Source of the DNA: Mariannaea sp. PMI_226
Taxonomy: Eukaryota > Ascomycota > Sordariomycetes > Hypocreales > Nectriaceae
Direction of reading: 5' to 3'
Assembly: GCA_024336345.1 (NCBI GenBank)
Contig: JANFOG010000004.1
Location: 124,001-188,000, forward strand
DNA: 64,000 nucleotides
Part shown: piece by piece, positions 1 through 10,285 of the stretch
Layout of the letters: each line of letters opens with the position of its first letter
Numbering within the stretch: the stretch's first letter is position 1
Notes under the pieces: generated by a model
Seen by the model: only the letters and a program-made list of their open reading frames with translations
What the model was told of the DNA's origin: nothing
Databases searched by the model: none
Position numbers and translations under genes: made by a program

Positions 1-2153
1 TCGACCTCGTATCCCTCATGCAAGAAGACAAACTTATCCAATAGTGCATGACTTGAGACAGTGACCAAGGTTTCAAGGTCGTAATATGCAAAATATGTCA
101 AATTAATTTGAGGAAAAGTCGGCGATTTTTGAATCATGATGCCGTAGGTGGCGTCGGCGTTGGCCCAATAACTCGTCGTGGCTATGTCTTTCGACAACTT
201 CAAGCCCACTTGTTATTGGCTCAGCTGCTTCGGCTCTGGCTGATCCGTTGAATCCGCTCAACGCGGTTAATAAACCGGCATATTAAGCAACCTTTCCATT
301 TTCTGTTGGGTTCTTTTGGGCATGCGCCTAAACTGGCAAACTTGATGTAGAGACGGAGCGTAAACTGGATCGAAGTTGAAGTTAAGGTTATGTTTGAAAA
401 CAGTGAGAGGGAAAACAGGGAAGTCAGGAAGTGGAATTTTCTTCAACTTGCTCTTCATTTTTTCAATGCACCTTTTAGTGAAAGGCTTTCCGCTATAAAT
501 ACTGTATCTGAGAACGATGCAGGTTGAATTGGTATTGAACGAGGGGGCTCCCGAAATCGTAAGACTGGGTAAACTAATTTGAAGAATTTGCACTTCGAGC
601 TAAACGGATGCCATTTTTTTTTAAAAAAAAAATTTAAATTTTTTGTTTTAAAAAAAAAAAACCAAGTTGGAACCAATAATAAATCCATTTGCCATCATCT
701 TAGTTTGAGATTGTCGGCCTAAAAGGCTATTTTGATGGTGGCTTATCACGAAACCAAGCTCAATAGTTGAAACTCAACTACCGTCCGCTTGATAATTACG
801 GTGACCCGTTGCAGCAGAGACAGAATATCCATTATAACAGTAATCACGATTTCTTGATCGCTAACATGTGTTTCACGTGCTTTGAGGGGCTTGAGCGCAT
901 GGAAACATCCTCATTTAGGTAATGCATCAGTTGTGAAACAAGAGAGTCGAGTTTTGTTGGCTTGTCCATGCCGTGACATATTTTCTTTCAGCTCCTCAAA
1001 GCACAGATTAACCCTGATGACCAAGGGCTCCAGGTTGTTATATTTTGACTGACGTTCTCATTTCACATCTTTTACTCTCTCCAGAACTACTTGATACTCG
1101 ATATGCTATTTGCAATTTCCACCAACCCAACGTCCCTCTTGTTTTCGCGTGGCTCATTTCGTAGCTCACCAACAACCCCCAATGGAAATGGAAGTGGTTT
1201 GGAATCTCAAGAATTGACGCTAAAATTCTCAACTGCCCCATCTCGGGCACTAGCTCCCGCTCATGGCGCCATATTTTGGGGTCAGTGGCAGTCGTGTCAT
1301 GTTGTGAATCTAGAGCTTTGAGCAAGGATTCAAGTATTAATTCATAATGATATGGAATGATACCTGGGGACCCTCGTCAGAACGATCAAGCACCTCTCAG
1401 GCAAGTTGTCCACCGGTTGACTGCATCTGACGTCCGCCACATTCTTTTTTCAAGTTTATCATACTCTATAGATACTAGGAGAGTGAGGGCTCGAAGAGAA
1501 GTCAAAGATTGCATGGATCAGAGAAACACGCAAGACCAATAAAGTGCACTGCAAAGAGGCTGTGACGATATAAGAAGAAGCAAACGAATTACTTGGGAGA
1601 TGAAAAGAGATGGCGACGGACGAGGGGCGGTGAGTTCTGGACTACTCCCTAGAGCTATTCTATGGCTGAATTCAGAGGCCAAGATTATTTCACCACCCAG
1701 ACTACATCTACATTGACTCTCTTTGCGAATTCACGATTGAAAAACACAAGCCACCCTATTTCAAAGCCACGTGGAAGCTATCTTTGGTAGCGGAGTGCGC
1801 ATGTTGCCTTGGCTGCTACCTTGACTGCCACCTCAGCTCTGGCAGCAAAGTAGGTTCAAAGAATCCGCCCAATGACCATTTAGGCACAGATCAACGCATT
1901 TCACGGACCAATCAATTCCAGTGCCATTCTGTGGCGTTGGATGACCCGGCTCTCCCATGCCGCCGGGATGTCTGAAATTCCGTATTGGTAACCTCTACAT
2001 GACGTCAGTATTGTTCATTCCCCCGCAAACCTCAACTTGGTTCAAGCTCCAGTTCATGAACGATTATTCTCTGCTCTACAACAGCTTGCTCTTTCTTCAA
2101 CCCAACTCATCATCATCAATTCCATCATCGCAACAACACCGACATCCAAGATC
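1..2153. other. intergenic region, no gene recognised
   Basis: About 2.1 kb with only short, unrecognisable open frames. The one distinctive object is the A/T homopolymer block listed separately. The last few hundred bases presumably hold the promoter and 5' UTR of the SRPBCC gene. Confidence 0.6.
613..661. repeat. A/T homopolymer block, self-complementary
   Basis: Forty-nine bases of T-runs and A-runs broken by a single G at about 645. T9 is followed directly by A10, then AATTTAAATTTTTT and a final A-run. The T-run/A-run order makes it nearly self-complementary, so it could extrude a hairpin or act as a poly(dA:dT) nucleosome-excluding tract. No flanking duplication was seen. Confidence 0.8.
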
Positions 2154-2777
2154 ATGGCTACGCCATCGCCCATTCCCACAACTGCGTCAGTGCTTGAGAC
2201 GGCCGTGATTCGGGCTCCCCTCTCCCACGTCTGGCACCACATTAAGCTGCAAGACTTCGCCAACTTCTGGTCCGCTCTAAGCAAATCGGAATGGGTCAAA
2301 GGCACCAGCCCAGACACTGATATCGTCAAGTGGACCTTCAAGGACGGTACCATCGTAGATGTGAAACAGGAAGAGCATAGTGTAAGAATCCCAGTGGCCA
2401 TTCTACAGAAAGCATACTCTGCTCACCTCTCGACAATTATCAGTGCTAATTGAATCATTTTTATTACAGACAATCAACCACTATATCACATATAGTGTCA
2501 TCACCTCACAGCCTGAACTGTCTTACACTAGCGCCATGAGCACGATCCGTTGCCATGCCATCACCTCGGGAGAGTTAGAAGGCAGCACTTTTGTGGAGTG
2601 GAGCGCGCACTTCTCCAGTGACGCTGATGCCAGTATGTCGTCTTCTGAATTACATCTGGGCCCCAATGCTGCTGAAACTTTCTTAACTGACATTTTGCAG
2701 GCGTTATTCAAGATGCCAAGTTTAAGCGGATCGAGGCTCTTGCTGACCTCGCCCGTGTCTCAACAAGGAAGCACTGA
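2154..2777 (+). CDS. SRPBCC (Bet v1-like / polyketide cyclase-fold) small protein
   Basis: Three exons, 2154-2381, 2470-2632 and 2701-2777, give 155 aa. Introns are GTAAGA..CAG (88 nt) and GTATGT..CAG (68 nt), and the phases close on TGA at 2775-2777. The opening matches START/SRPBCC proteins: an early strand with residues VIRAPLSHVW, then DFANFWSALSKSEWV, a strand pair ending in DGTIVDVKQEEHS, a central ITYSVITSQPE strand, then STFVEWSAHFSSDAD and a C-terminal helix around DAKFKRIEALADLAR. The family binds small hydrophobic ligands in a cavity, and some members act as cyclases. No catalytic residue can be assigned. The upstream in-frame extension was not used because the ATG at 2154 directly precedes the fold. 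No signal peptide is visible, so it is probably cytosolic. The ligand is unknown. Confidence 0.8.
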
Positions 2778-4300
2778 GTCTCGTGGACAACGAAGGATCG
2801 TTACGCCATTGGATCCATTGTGTAATCATTTTGTGATGAGGAGCCTCCACTTGTTTTGGACCTTGTTATTGGATAAATTGAAAACACCGGGGAAAAAATG
2901 CTTGGGAAGTTGGATGAACTTAGCTATGCCTGGGCCGTTTTCAATGACCAAACCCACCAATTTTTCTGAAAAGCTCCACGGAAGATGAAACTCCAGAATC
3001 ATACAATGAGTTGAGTGAATTGTATCAGTAATTTCTCCTTCTTGGCCACATGAGAACTAAAGCTACCGTATTTTGATTTCTCAGTTAGGCGTACGGTCCA
3101 TCATTGTATCACAGAAACTGTCTGGCATGGGACCCCCGCATTGAGATAGTAACAGTTGGAGGACTCTGTGTGCTCTTGGGGTTACGAATTTTCAGCCTTA
3201 CCGAAGAGTATATCTTGCATACTAGCTCGAGCTACAGTCCGGCCAAGCGGATCACTCAAGCCAAGACGCCAAAGGGGCACACTTCGTGTAAGGTTTCCCC
3301 TGGATGATACATAAGCCTAGCAAGATGCCCTTGCTTGGTTAAGAGAGGTTTCTAGGAATTGAATCGACGGTTGGGCGAGGAGACCCTCAAACCGACCCTC
3401 AAACCGGCCCTCCATTCCAAGCGCCCTGCATCTTGATTCTGCCAATGTGAAACATATTTGGTTTAGAGACTGCTTTGCCTCAAGACCAGACTCAACTCTG
3501 GCCAGAATACAACTCTGAACCGCCCCTGTGAAATGATACATGAGGATGACAACTAGAGCAAGTAGGTACGTAAGAGGGTTCTGGGTGGTGGAAAAAAAGC
3601 ATCTGCTAGAATGTCGCTTCAGGACAATCGGATTTACCCGGTTCCTTCCGTCCCCTCACTTAACATTCTCCTCGTGCTGACAAATTCTCTGTCCTCGCCA
3701 GTGCCAGAAATGCCAAGTCTGATCTGATGATAGGACTGAAACTAGGTAAGGGCTGATACGATAGAAGAAATTGTGAGCACCAGACACTGAAATACGGGTG
3801 AGCGGAGACGAGTATGAAAAGTGATACATGCAGCTATGCCATACACGTTCTTCGTACATGAGAGCTGAATTATAGGCTCTGAATGCATGTTGTTGTAACT
3901 GGTCACATGGACGATATTTATGAGATTGATCAAGCAACCATGGGGGGAATCGCAGGAGCCCGCTTAACTTGGCCTCTCGTTCGTGGCTGAGCAAGTAACG
4001 TAGCTTCCAAAAAACGATAAGCGGTCCCTTCGTAGGAAGCTTATTGGCTCTTCATTTACAGGGTTGAACCAACATGCGTTTGAGAATTGAGCCAACATGC
4101 AGTAGATGAACAGAACCAACACATTTGTCAACGAGGGATTTTTGTTATAAAATCCACAATTGTTGTTCAGGGGGGTATGGGTCATTACCCACTGCAAATG
4201 CTTTCAAAACCATTCCTATCGTCTTGAAACTATTTCTCGCTGCCTCGTTCCCAGATACACTATAGGCTGACCAGTGCTTGGTGATTGAGAACTTCAGATC
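2778..4300. other. intergenic region, no gene recognised
   Basis: Some 1.5 kb between two plus-strand genes. It contains only small unrecognised frames on both strands and a two-copy 12-bp direct repeat (GACCCTCAAACC at 3382-3393 and 3394-3405). The distal part is the presumed promoter of the GTPase gene. Confidence 0.6.
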
Positions 4301-7300
4301 ATGGCACACTCTTCAACCAACAGCGCCATATCCCAGTTAGAGTCTCTATCTCTTGGCAATGATGAACCTTCCAGCAATCAGTCGGCAAAGTCAACCAACA
4401 GCAGACCATCTACGGGGTCCTTTGATCTCTCATTTTCTTCTCCTCCCTCAAGTTCTGAGCAGTCTTCGAGTGAAGTCTTTATCTTTGGCCAGCAACCGTC
4501 GTCATCTACTTCCGCGGCTGATTTATCTCGGCCAAAAGGCGAAGGAAGCAGCAGCAGCGGGAATCCCTTTTGCTTCGGTAGTGGTGTCGATACAGGCACG
4601 TCGTCGCCAGGTCGTCAGCCGCTGTTCTGCGCGTCGTCCCCTGAGCTTTCCACTCCCTCATCCTCATCAGACGCATCATCCTCTGCTCAAATTGAATCAT
4701 CATTCAGATTCGTTTCAACTCCACCCCGAAATGGCCCTCATGTACCATTCAACAGCAATTCCCCAGCACCGCTATTCTCGCTCCATCTTCTCCACACTCC
4801 ACGCACTCCATCTTCTGTAAAAAGCTCTCGATCTCTGTCTTTCACGTCATCAGTTGCCTCAAGTCCTGCCCAAGCACATCTTCTGAGTCCTAACACAAAT
4901 GAATCTCTTCTCTCAACGCTGGCTGCCAGGCCCTCACCTATAGTTCCCTCATATCACGTCGAAGATGAGGTGACACCTCCACATGCACTCTTTACAGACA
5001 CCTTCCAGAAGGCTCTGAAGGATGGTACCAAAATTGCGAATGACACTGTGGATGCAATGGAACGTGGAGCGCAAACAGAGTCTGATGAAGATTTCAACAG
5101 CTTATTGGAAGACGCTAGGAGCCTATGTACATTCCAAGGAACTGACACACGTACAATTGCTGTTTTGGGAGACTCAGGTGAGGGTATGAACTCGTCAAGC
5201 TCACAGATTGTTTGCCGAAGCGTGATGTTGATTACTTGGAATAGGAAAAAGTAGCCTAATCAATTCTCTGCTCCATTTCCCCGACATCGCTGAAACGGTA
5301 TGATTGTCCGCTATCTTTTCGCAAAATAGAAGACACCTGTTGGCGCTAACGTTTCAACCTGATTGAATAGGGTGATATCGGTTCGGCGTGCACTTCTATC
5401 GTGACAGAGTACCGGCAATTGAAAGCAGAGCATGATGGTCCTATTACAATAGAGGTTGAGTATCTCTCCTCCCTTGAAATTAAGGAACTCATACGCGAGT
5501 TATTGTGGAGCTACAGGCAGCTTTTCCTCCCTAGTGTTGAGTCGAGTGACACATCAGAACAGGACTATGCTCGATACACGCGAGAGTCCGAGCATGCATG
5601 GTCTGCTTTGAACGCAGCATTCGGTCACAAAAGGCAATTCAACCAAAATTTTGCCCAAGACACGTCGGATGGTGCCATAGAGCGCATTACTGACCAGCTC
5701 ATTCAGTGGGCTGGCGAAATTGAGTGGCCAAGTAATGGCGCTGATGGGTTTTGGACAGCAACCTCCCAAACAGCGGAGGAATGTATTGGCCACACGAAGA
5801 TGTTTATGCAAAACAAATATTGGCCATTCACCAAAATAATTCGGTAAGTTACATGATTTCTTGGCGATCTTGGGTATCTAACAGCGATAAACTGCCAGTG
5901 TTTATCTTGACGCTCATATCCTAAAGACTGGACTTGTACTTGCCGACTTGCCAGGTAGGTTTGGCACACTATTTGCGCGGACTTCTTCGTTGACATCCAT
6001 TTCCTTTTAAAAAGGACTTCATGATACAAACCTAGCACGGGTAAGAGCTACGCAGGATTATCTCATCAAGTGCGACAATATCATCATAGTTGCCAAGATT
6101 TCTCGCGCTATCACAAATCAATCGCTCAAATCCTCCCTGTTTTTTGCTCTCTCTCGTCACGTTCCAGCCGAATGGGAGGGATCTAGAGCAACGAACTTCA
6201 AAATTGCTGTTGTTTGCACAAAATCAGAGGTAAACTGAAGGGCGAGTTTGTCGAGTTTCTTGATGGTGACTAAGACATATACGTGAGCAGGAAATCAACG
6301 GTCGTGTAGCTAGATCCGAGTTCTGCGGTCCCGATAAGAGAATCGCGTCCCATGTAATGGCCGAACTTGACGCAGAAATTGATGCGGCAAAGTCATCTGG
6401 GGATAGAACAAGGAAAAAAGCTGCTAAAAGAAGGCCAGTCACAGTATCCAACGCGGCGCAGAGAGCAGGCTTTACTAACGTAATAATAGGCAAGAGCTTC
6501 TTCTGGTACAGGCAAGAAATAGCCATGTCAAAGAGAATCTTCAACGTGTATACGCATCTGAGATGGATGGTAGGACTTTGCCAGTTTTCTGTGTGTCTAA
6601 TAAATGGTATGAGAAGTACTGTCCCAAGGGCAATACCGAGCTTGTGCAGGCAAGCGGGATTCCGGAACTCCGCCGCTTTTGTCACACTATCACTGCAGAA
6701 GCACAGTTCCATGAAGTCAATCATTTCCTGGTGGCCAAATCATCGGCTTTATTGAACTCACTTGATCTGTGGGCAACCAGGGTACAGAACCGGCAGGAAG
6801 GGGAGACCATCTGTGATGACTCTGTCTTCACTGAATTTGACACTACCGAAAGCGAGGTAACCTTTCTGCTTCAGCCTGTGTGTTTTACTCCTTGATTACT
6901 AATAACCAGACTAGATGTCTCTCCTAGTTGGTCGTTTTCGGGAAGACTTCAGCACATGCTTTCAAGAACATATTATGAAATCATTTGGTATGCCTACATG
7001 ATCGGTTTCACTATTTCAGGAAGCATGCTGACACGAAATTGGCGAAGACGAGAGAGAAGAGAATTGGAAAAAGGCCGCAAAAGATCAAGGTGACAACTGG
7101 AAAGAGGTAAGCACTTTAATATAACGATGGGTGTATGATTTGCTAATAAAATGTCAACAAGTGGCATTGGAGTAGGCTATACATCAATTCCACATATCCT
7201 CTCGGACATGTGACTGACCACGATGCGACAGCTCAATATAATGCGTGGTGTCTCAATAATGGAGATCACCAGACCATGAAACGAGGTCACGAAAACTGGA

Positions 7301-8212
7301 ATACCAAAATAATCTGGAAAATGCGCCTCGAGCTAGATTTTGCATGGAGTCTAGTTGAAGAGGAAGTAGCAGATGGTTTTTCAGCAATCCTTGCAGCAGC
7401 TATGAGAATCTTGAAGTCGTTCAAAGACAACTTATTTGGTATCCCTTTAGAGTCTTTCCCAACTGTCATGCACGGGCGCTAATATTCATCACAATTTAGT
7501 TCTAGTTGCACCGGAATATGCCAGCACACTGGCAGGCAACATTGACTCCCGGATGCAAAGTCTCGAGTATCAAATCAAGAGGGAAGAGCGAGATTTTCTT
7601 AGACAAGTCCAGTATGAGTCATCATCAGCCCTTTAGACACGAAGTCAACACGTTATTTTCATACACGTGTTTGATCGCTGACTTTTCGGTAGAGCAATAC
7701 GGAGATACACGTTAGAATCAAACCACAACTCCTTTATTCTTCAACACATGGTCCCTGTGTATAGATCCGCTACTAGCCAGTTTGGTAAGTACCAACTATA
7801 GCCTAGTGATTGAGAATAGTCCCCATGAAAAGCAAGAAGAAAACAACTGATTGAAGCAATAAGCTGACGACTACCTTTCTATTTAGGCCCTGGCAAGAAG
7901 GCAAGGCAGATAGAAATAGTTCAAGGCCATATCGAAGACGACGTTATATTTCCCCAGCTTGCTATTTCCATATCCACAAGCATGATTGATTTGTTAACCA
8001 CAGCGGGGAGCAAATTGGACAATATTGTTCATAATACGCTGTGCAGTATCAGGACAGATCTAGACATCATATTTCGGTCCCAAATTCAGTCACAAGCAAG
8101 TTCGAAGGGTTTTAGTAAGGAAAGGGAAAGCCAAATTCAGAAGTTGGCGATTGATGTTCAGTCCTTGAAGCAAAGGCTAAAACATGTTTTAGGTAGCATT
8201 GAGGCTCTCTAA
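4301..8212 (+). CDS. large P-loop GTPase, SLIP-GC-like / dynamin-superfamily-type, fungal
   Basis: Reconstructed as 14 exons: 4301-5183, 5245-5297, 5371-5843, 5899-5954, 6015-6229, 6291-about 6433, 6490-6856, 6915-6987, 7048-7106, 7162-7171, 7232-7438, 7500-7611, 7693-7784 and 7887-8212. The phases close to about 1022 aa. Residues 1-230 are a Ser/Pro/Thr-rich disordered head. The G domain follows: P-loop GDSGEGKS (290-297, formed across the first intron), a G2 Thr in SACTSIVTEY, G3 DLPG (486-489, ending exon 4), and G4 TKSE (557-560). After it come a basic stretch (RTRKKAAKR), ARNSHVKENLQ, then IPELRRFCHTITAEAQ and QYNAWCLNNG blocks of the kind found in fungal proteins annotated as nuclear GTPase SLIP-GC, and a C-terminal helical region. 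Function in fungi is unknown. The exon 6/7 junction and the tiny exon 10 are the least certain parts (see findings). Confidence 0.8.
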
Positions 8213-8608
8213 TGCACCTGGTAGTGGTAGCCTCCCTACCTTTCGTTCTAGTTTTATGCTTACGATTTCCGTCCAATATATTTCTTTCACGATGGTGTAC
8301 TGGTATTTTAAGCCACAAGTTTTGGATTGCAAACATCTAGTCCATTGTATTCATATAATTGCTAGAACAGAATGCCGATAATTGCCGAAGCTCCGTCAAG
8401 AAAAAGACATGAAAGAGGGGTACTACAGTCAGAATAGTTGAAACTTGGTTTCCGAGGTCGCCTTAAAACTCGCTACTTTCTCATTGATCTGCTCTACAAC
8501 CCTGCAAGGGTTACAGCTATTTGAGCAAACGACCGCTCACATCCAGCACGCCTTGAAAAACTAGAGAATTGCGATGGCCAAAACCAGATTATTTGCATCT
8601 ATTTTGTA
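8213..8608. other. convergent 3' intergenic spacer
   Basis: A 396-bp gap between the 3' ends of the GTPase gene (plus) and the GNAT gene (minus). It presumably holds both 3' UTRs. Nothing else was recognised. Confidence 0.6.
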
Positions 8609-9732
8609 CTAGGGCATACCGGTCACCTGGCGTGTGTAGCCCTCATACTCCCAATGAGTTTCAACATCCAGATGTTCATAAAATCCATTTATCGCAACGG
8701 AGTCAATAAGAACGCCTTCAACGCCTCTCTCACGCATATTCTTCATGGCATTAACCACCAAAGCTAACCCAACGCCTTTACCTCTCGCACTCTTATCCAC
8801 TCCAACAGCGGCAATTAGCCCAGTCTTTTCCTTCGATGGCATCAGTGGAAGGAAACTGAAGGCATGGCTTAAAATGGCAGAGTGAGAACACATCAAAGTC
8901 CATCCGACCTGTGCATTTGTTTCAGGATCGAAGGCCACCATGGCCTCATGATGCTGGTTGTAAGCGGCAAGGGTTTGGTAAGCCTTGAACCAGTTCTAGA
9001 AGTACGTTAGAAACGGTGATAATGCATCGACTATAGAATGGACAAACAAAATTAGCTCGCTGCTTGGTGATGCATTCTTCATACAACTCTGGCGTTAATG
9101 GCGAAAATTTGTACGCGGTTTTTGAAACTCGTTCCAGCACCTCCGCTGGCGCGATGGTGTTCCGAATATCCTTGAAGAGATCCCGAAGTCCAGGTTCCGT
9201 CGACTTTTGAAAGCCTGCATCAGAAAAGAAATATTAGCGCTTTTAGTTACAAGACCTGGTAGAAATTTTATGAAGAATGTAATCTACCGTTGTGCGAAAA
9301 GAAGTCTTTCACGTCTTGTGGGAAATCTACTGGCAATTGTGGCCAGAATCGGGGTATAGCAGATCCAATCTCCAATGATTTCAGATTTTCTTCTCCAAGT
9401 GCCCGAGCCGCATTCCTCATTCCAGTTTCTGCCTTTGTCAAAAAGGCAGTGCCGAGCCCTTTGTTTCGGTACTCTGGTAGTACCGCAATAGCAATTATTT
9501 TCCCGTCCAGACCAGATAAGGAAGACAGACAAAATCCTTTCTCATGGATGTAGTGTTGGCATCCGGGGATATGCAGAAGCCTTTGCATGCGCTGGCGGTC
9601 AATGGGCCATTGCGGAAAAATCGTGTGCCACATTTCCCATACTCTTTCAAAATCTTCGTTGGATTTGGTGAGGTCTTTGATATCGTGCTTGACAAGACGC
9701 GTCTCCATCTGGGGCTCGGTTCGTTCGGCCAT
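8609..9732 (-). CDS. double-GNAT N-acetyltransferase
   Basis: Three exons on the minus strand (9732-9288, 9214-9048, 8995-8609) give 332 aa. Introns have GT/AG ends (GTAGAT..GCAG and GTTTGT..CTAG), and the phases close on TAG. There are two GNAT halves. The first carries a motif-A-like stretch, IAIAVLPEYRNKGLGTAFL (R/Q-x-x-G-x-G/A acetyl-CoA loop, about residues 80-100), then SLEIGSAIPRFWPQLP. The second carries VGWTLMCS and IAAVGVDKSARGKGVGLALV (loop at about 275-295), with GFYEHLDVE near the end. Stand-alone relatives resemble the acetyltransferase tail sometimes fused to fungal GH3 beta-N-acetylglucosaminidases (from memory); no glycosidase domain is present here. Probably a soluble cytosolic enzyme; the acceptor is unknown. 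The ATG at 9732 is the first in frame, and METRLV ten residues in is an alternative start. Confidence 0.85.
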
Positions 9733-10285
9733 CTCGGGCTTGCTCGCGAAGAGATATCAGGTGTGGAAGCTCAGTTGCCAGCTTGTGCGTACCAGGGATG
9801 TGCCTATCTCACAAAAGAAATTCCACAGAAACGCTTTGTTCCAGAAGTTCAAGCTGACGCGATTGTGCGATTCTAGCGGCTGAGTTTCGCAAGCGAGGTG
9901 CGCGAGAAAGAAGAAGAAGCCGTTTATCCGGTGAACGATTCAAGACCAAATACGAAGTACAACCCCGGTCAATCGTTGAGCCCCTCACCCTCAATCATCC
10001 AATACAGCTGGCATAATACATCGGCCTGCCTGGTTGACGTCAGCATGGGATCCACCCTACAATTTGTGCGTCCAAATTGTCGGATGTTTTGTTGCAAAGG
10101 CACGCAACGCGTTTAGTTGGAGATATTATTAGGCTCACTCTAGCTAGATATGTAATATCAGAGGACAAAAGGCAGATAACAGCTTCCCACGCAAGCTACA
10201 CCATAACCTGCGTGTCGACGCTAGGGAACAGGAAATTGCTCATATCATAACAGTAGCTCCTACGAGCTCAGCATTAGCCTCATTA
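9733..10285. other. intergenic, GNAT promoter side
   Basis: A 553-bp spacer between the GNAT gene and the 3' end of the FAD dehydrogenase, both on the minus strand. It presumably contains the GNAT promoter and the dehydrogenase 3' UTR. The plus-strand frames here are antisense shadows or random. Confidence 0.55.

Noticed and set aside
267..688. Overlapping minus-strand frames near the left edge (108 and 77 aa)
   Set aside because: Partly encoded by the A/T homopolymer block, no conserved motif; chance frames.
9544..9883. Plus-strand frames of 98-110 aa over the GNAT gene
   Set aside because: Antisense to the GNAT first exon and promoter; no recognisable protein.
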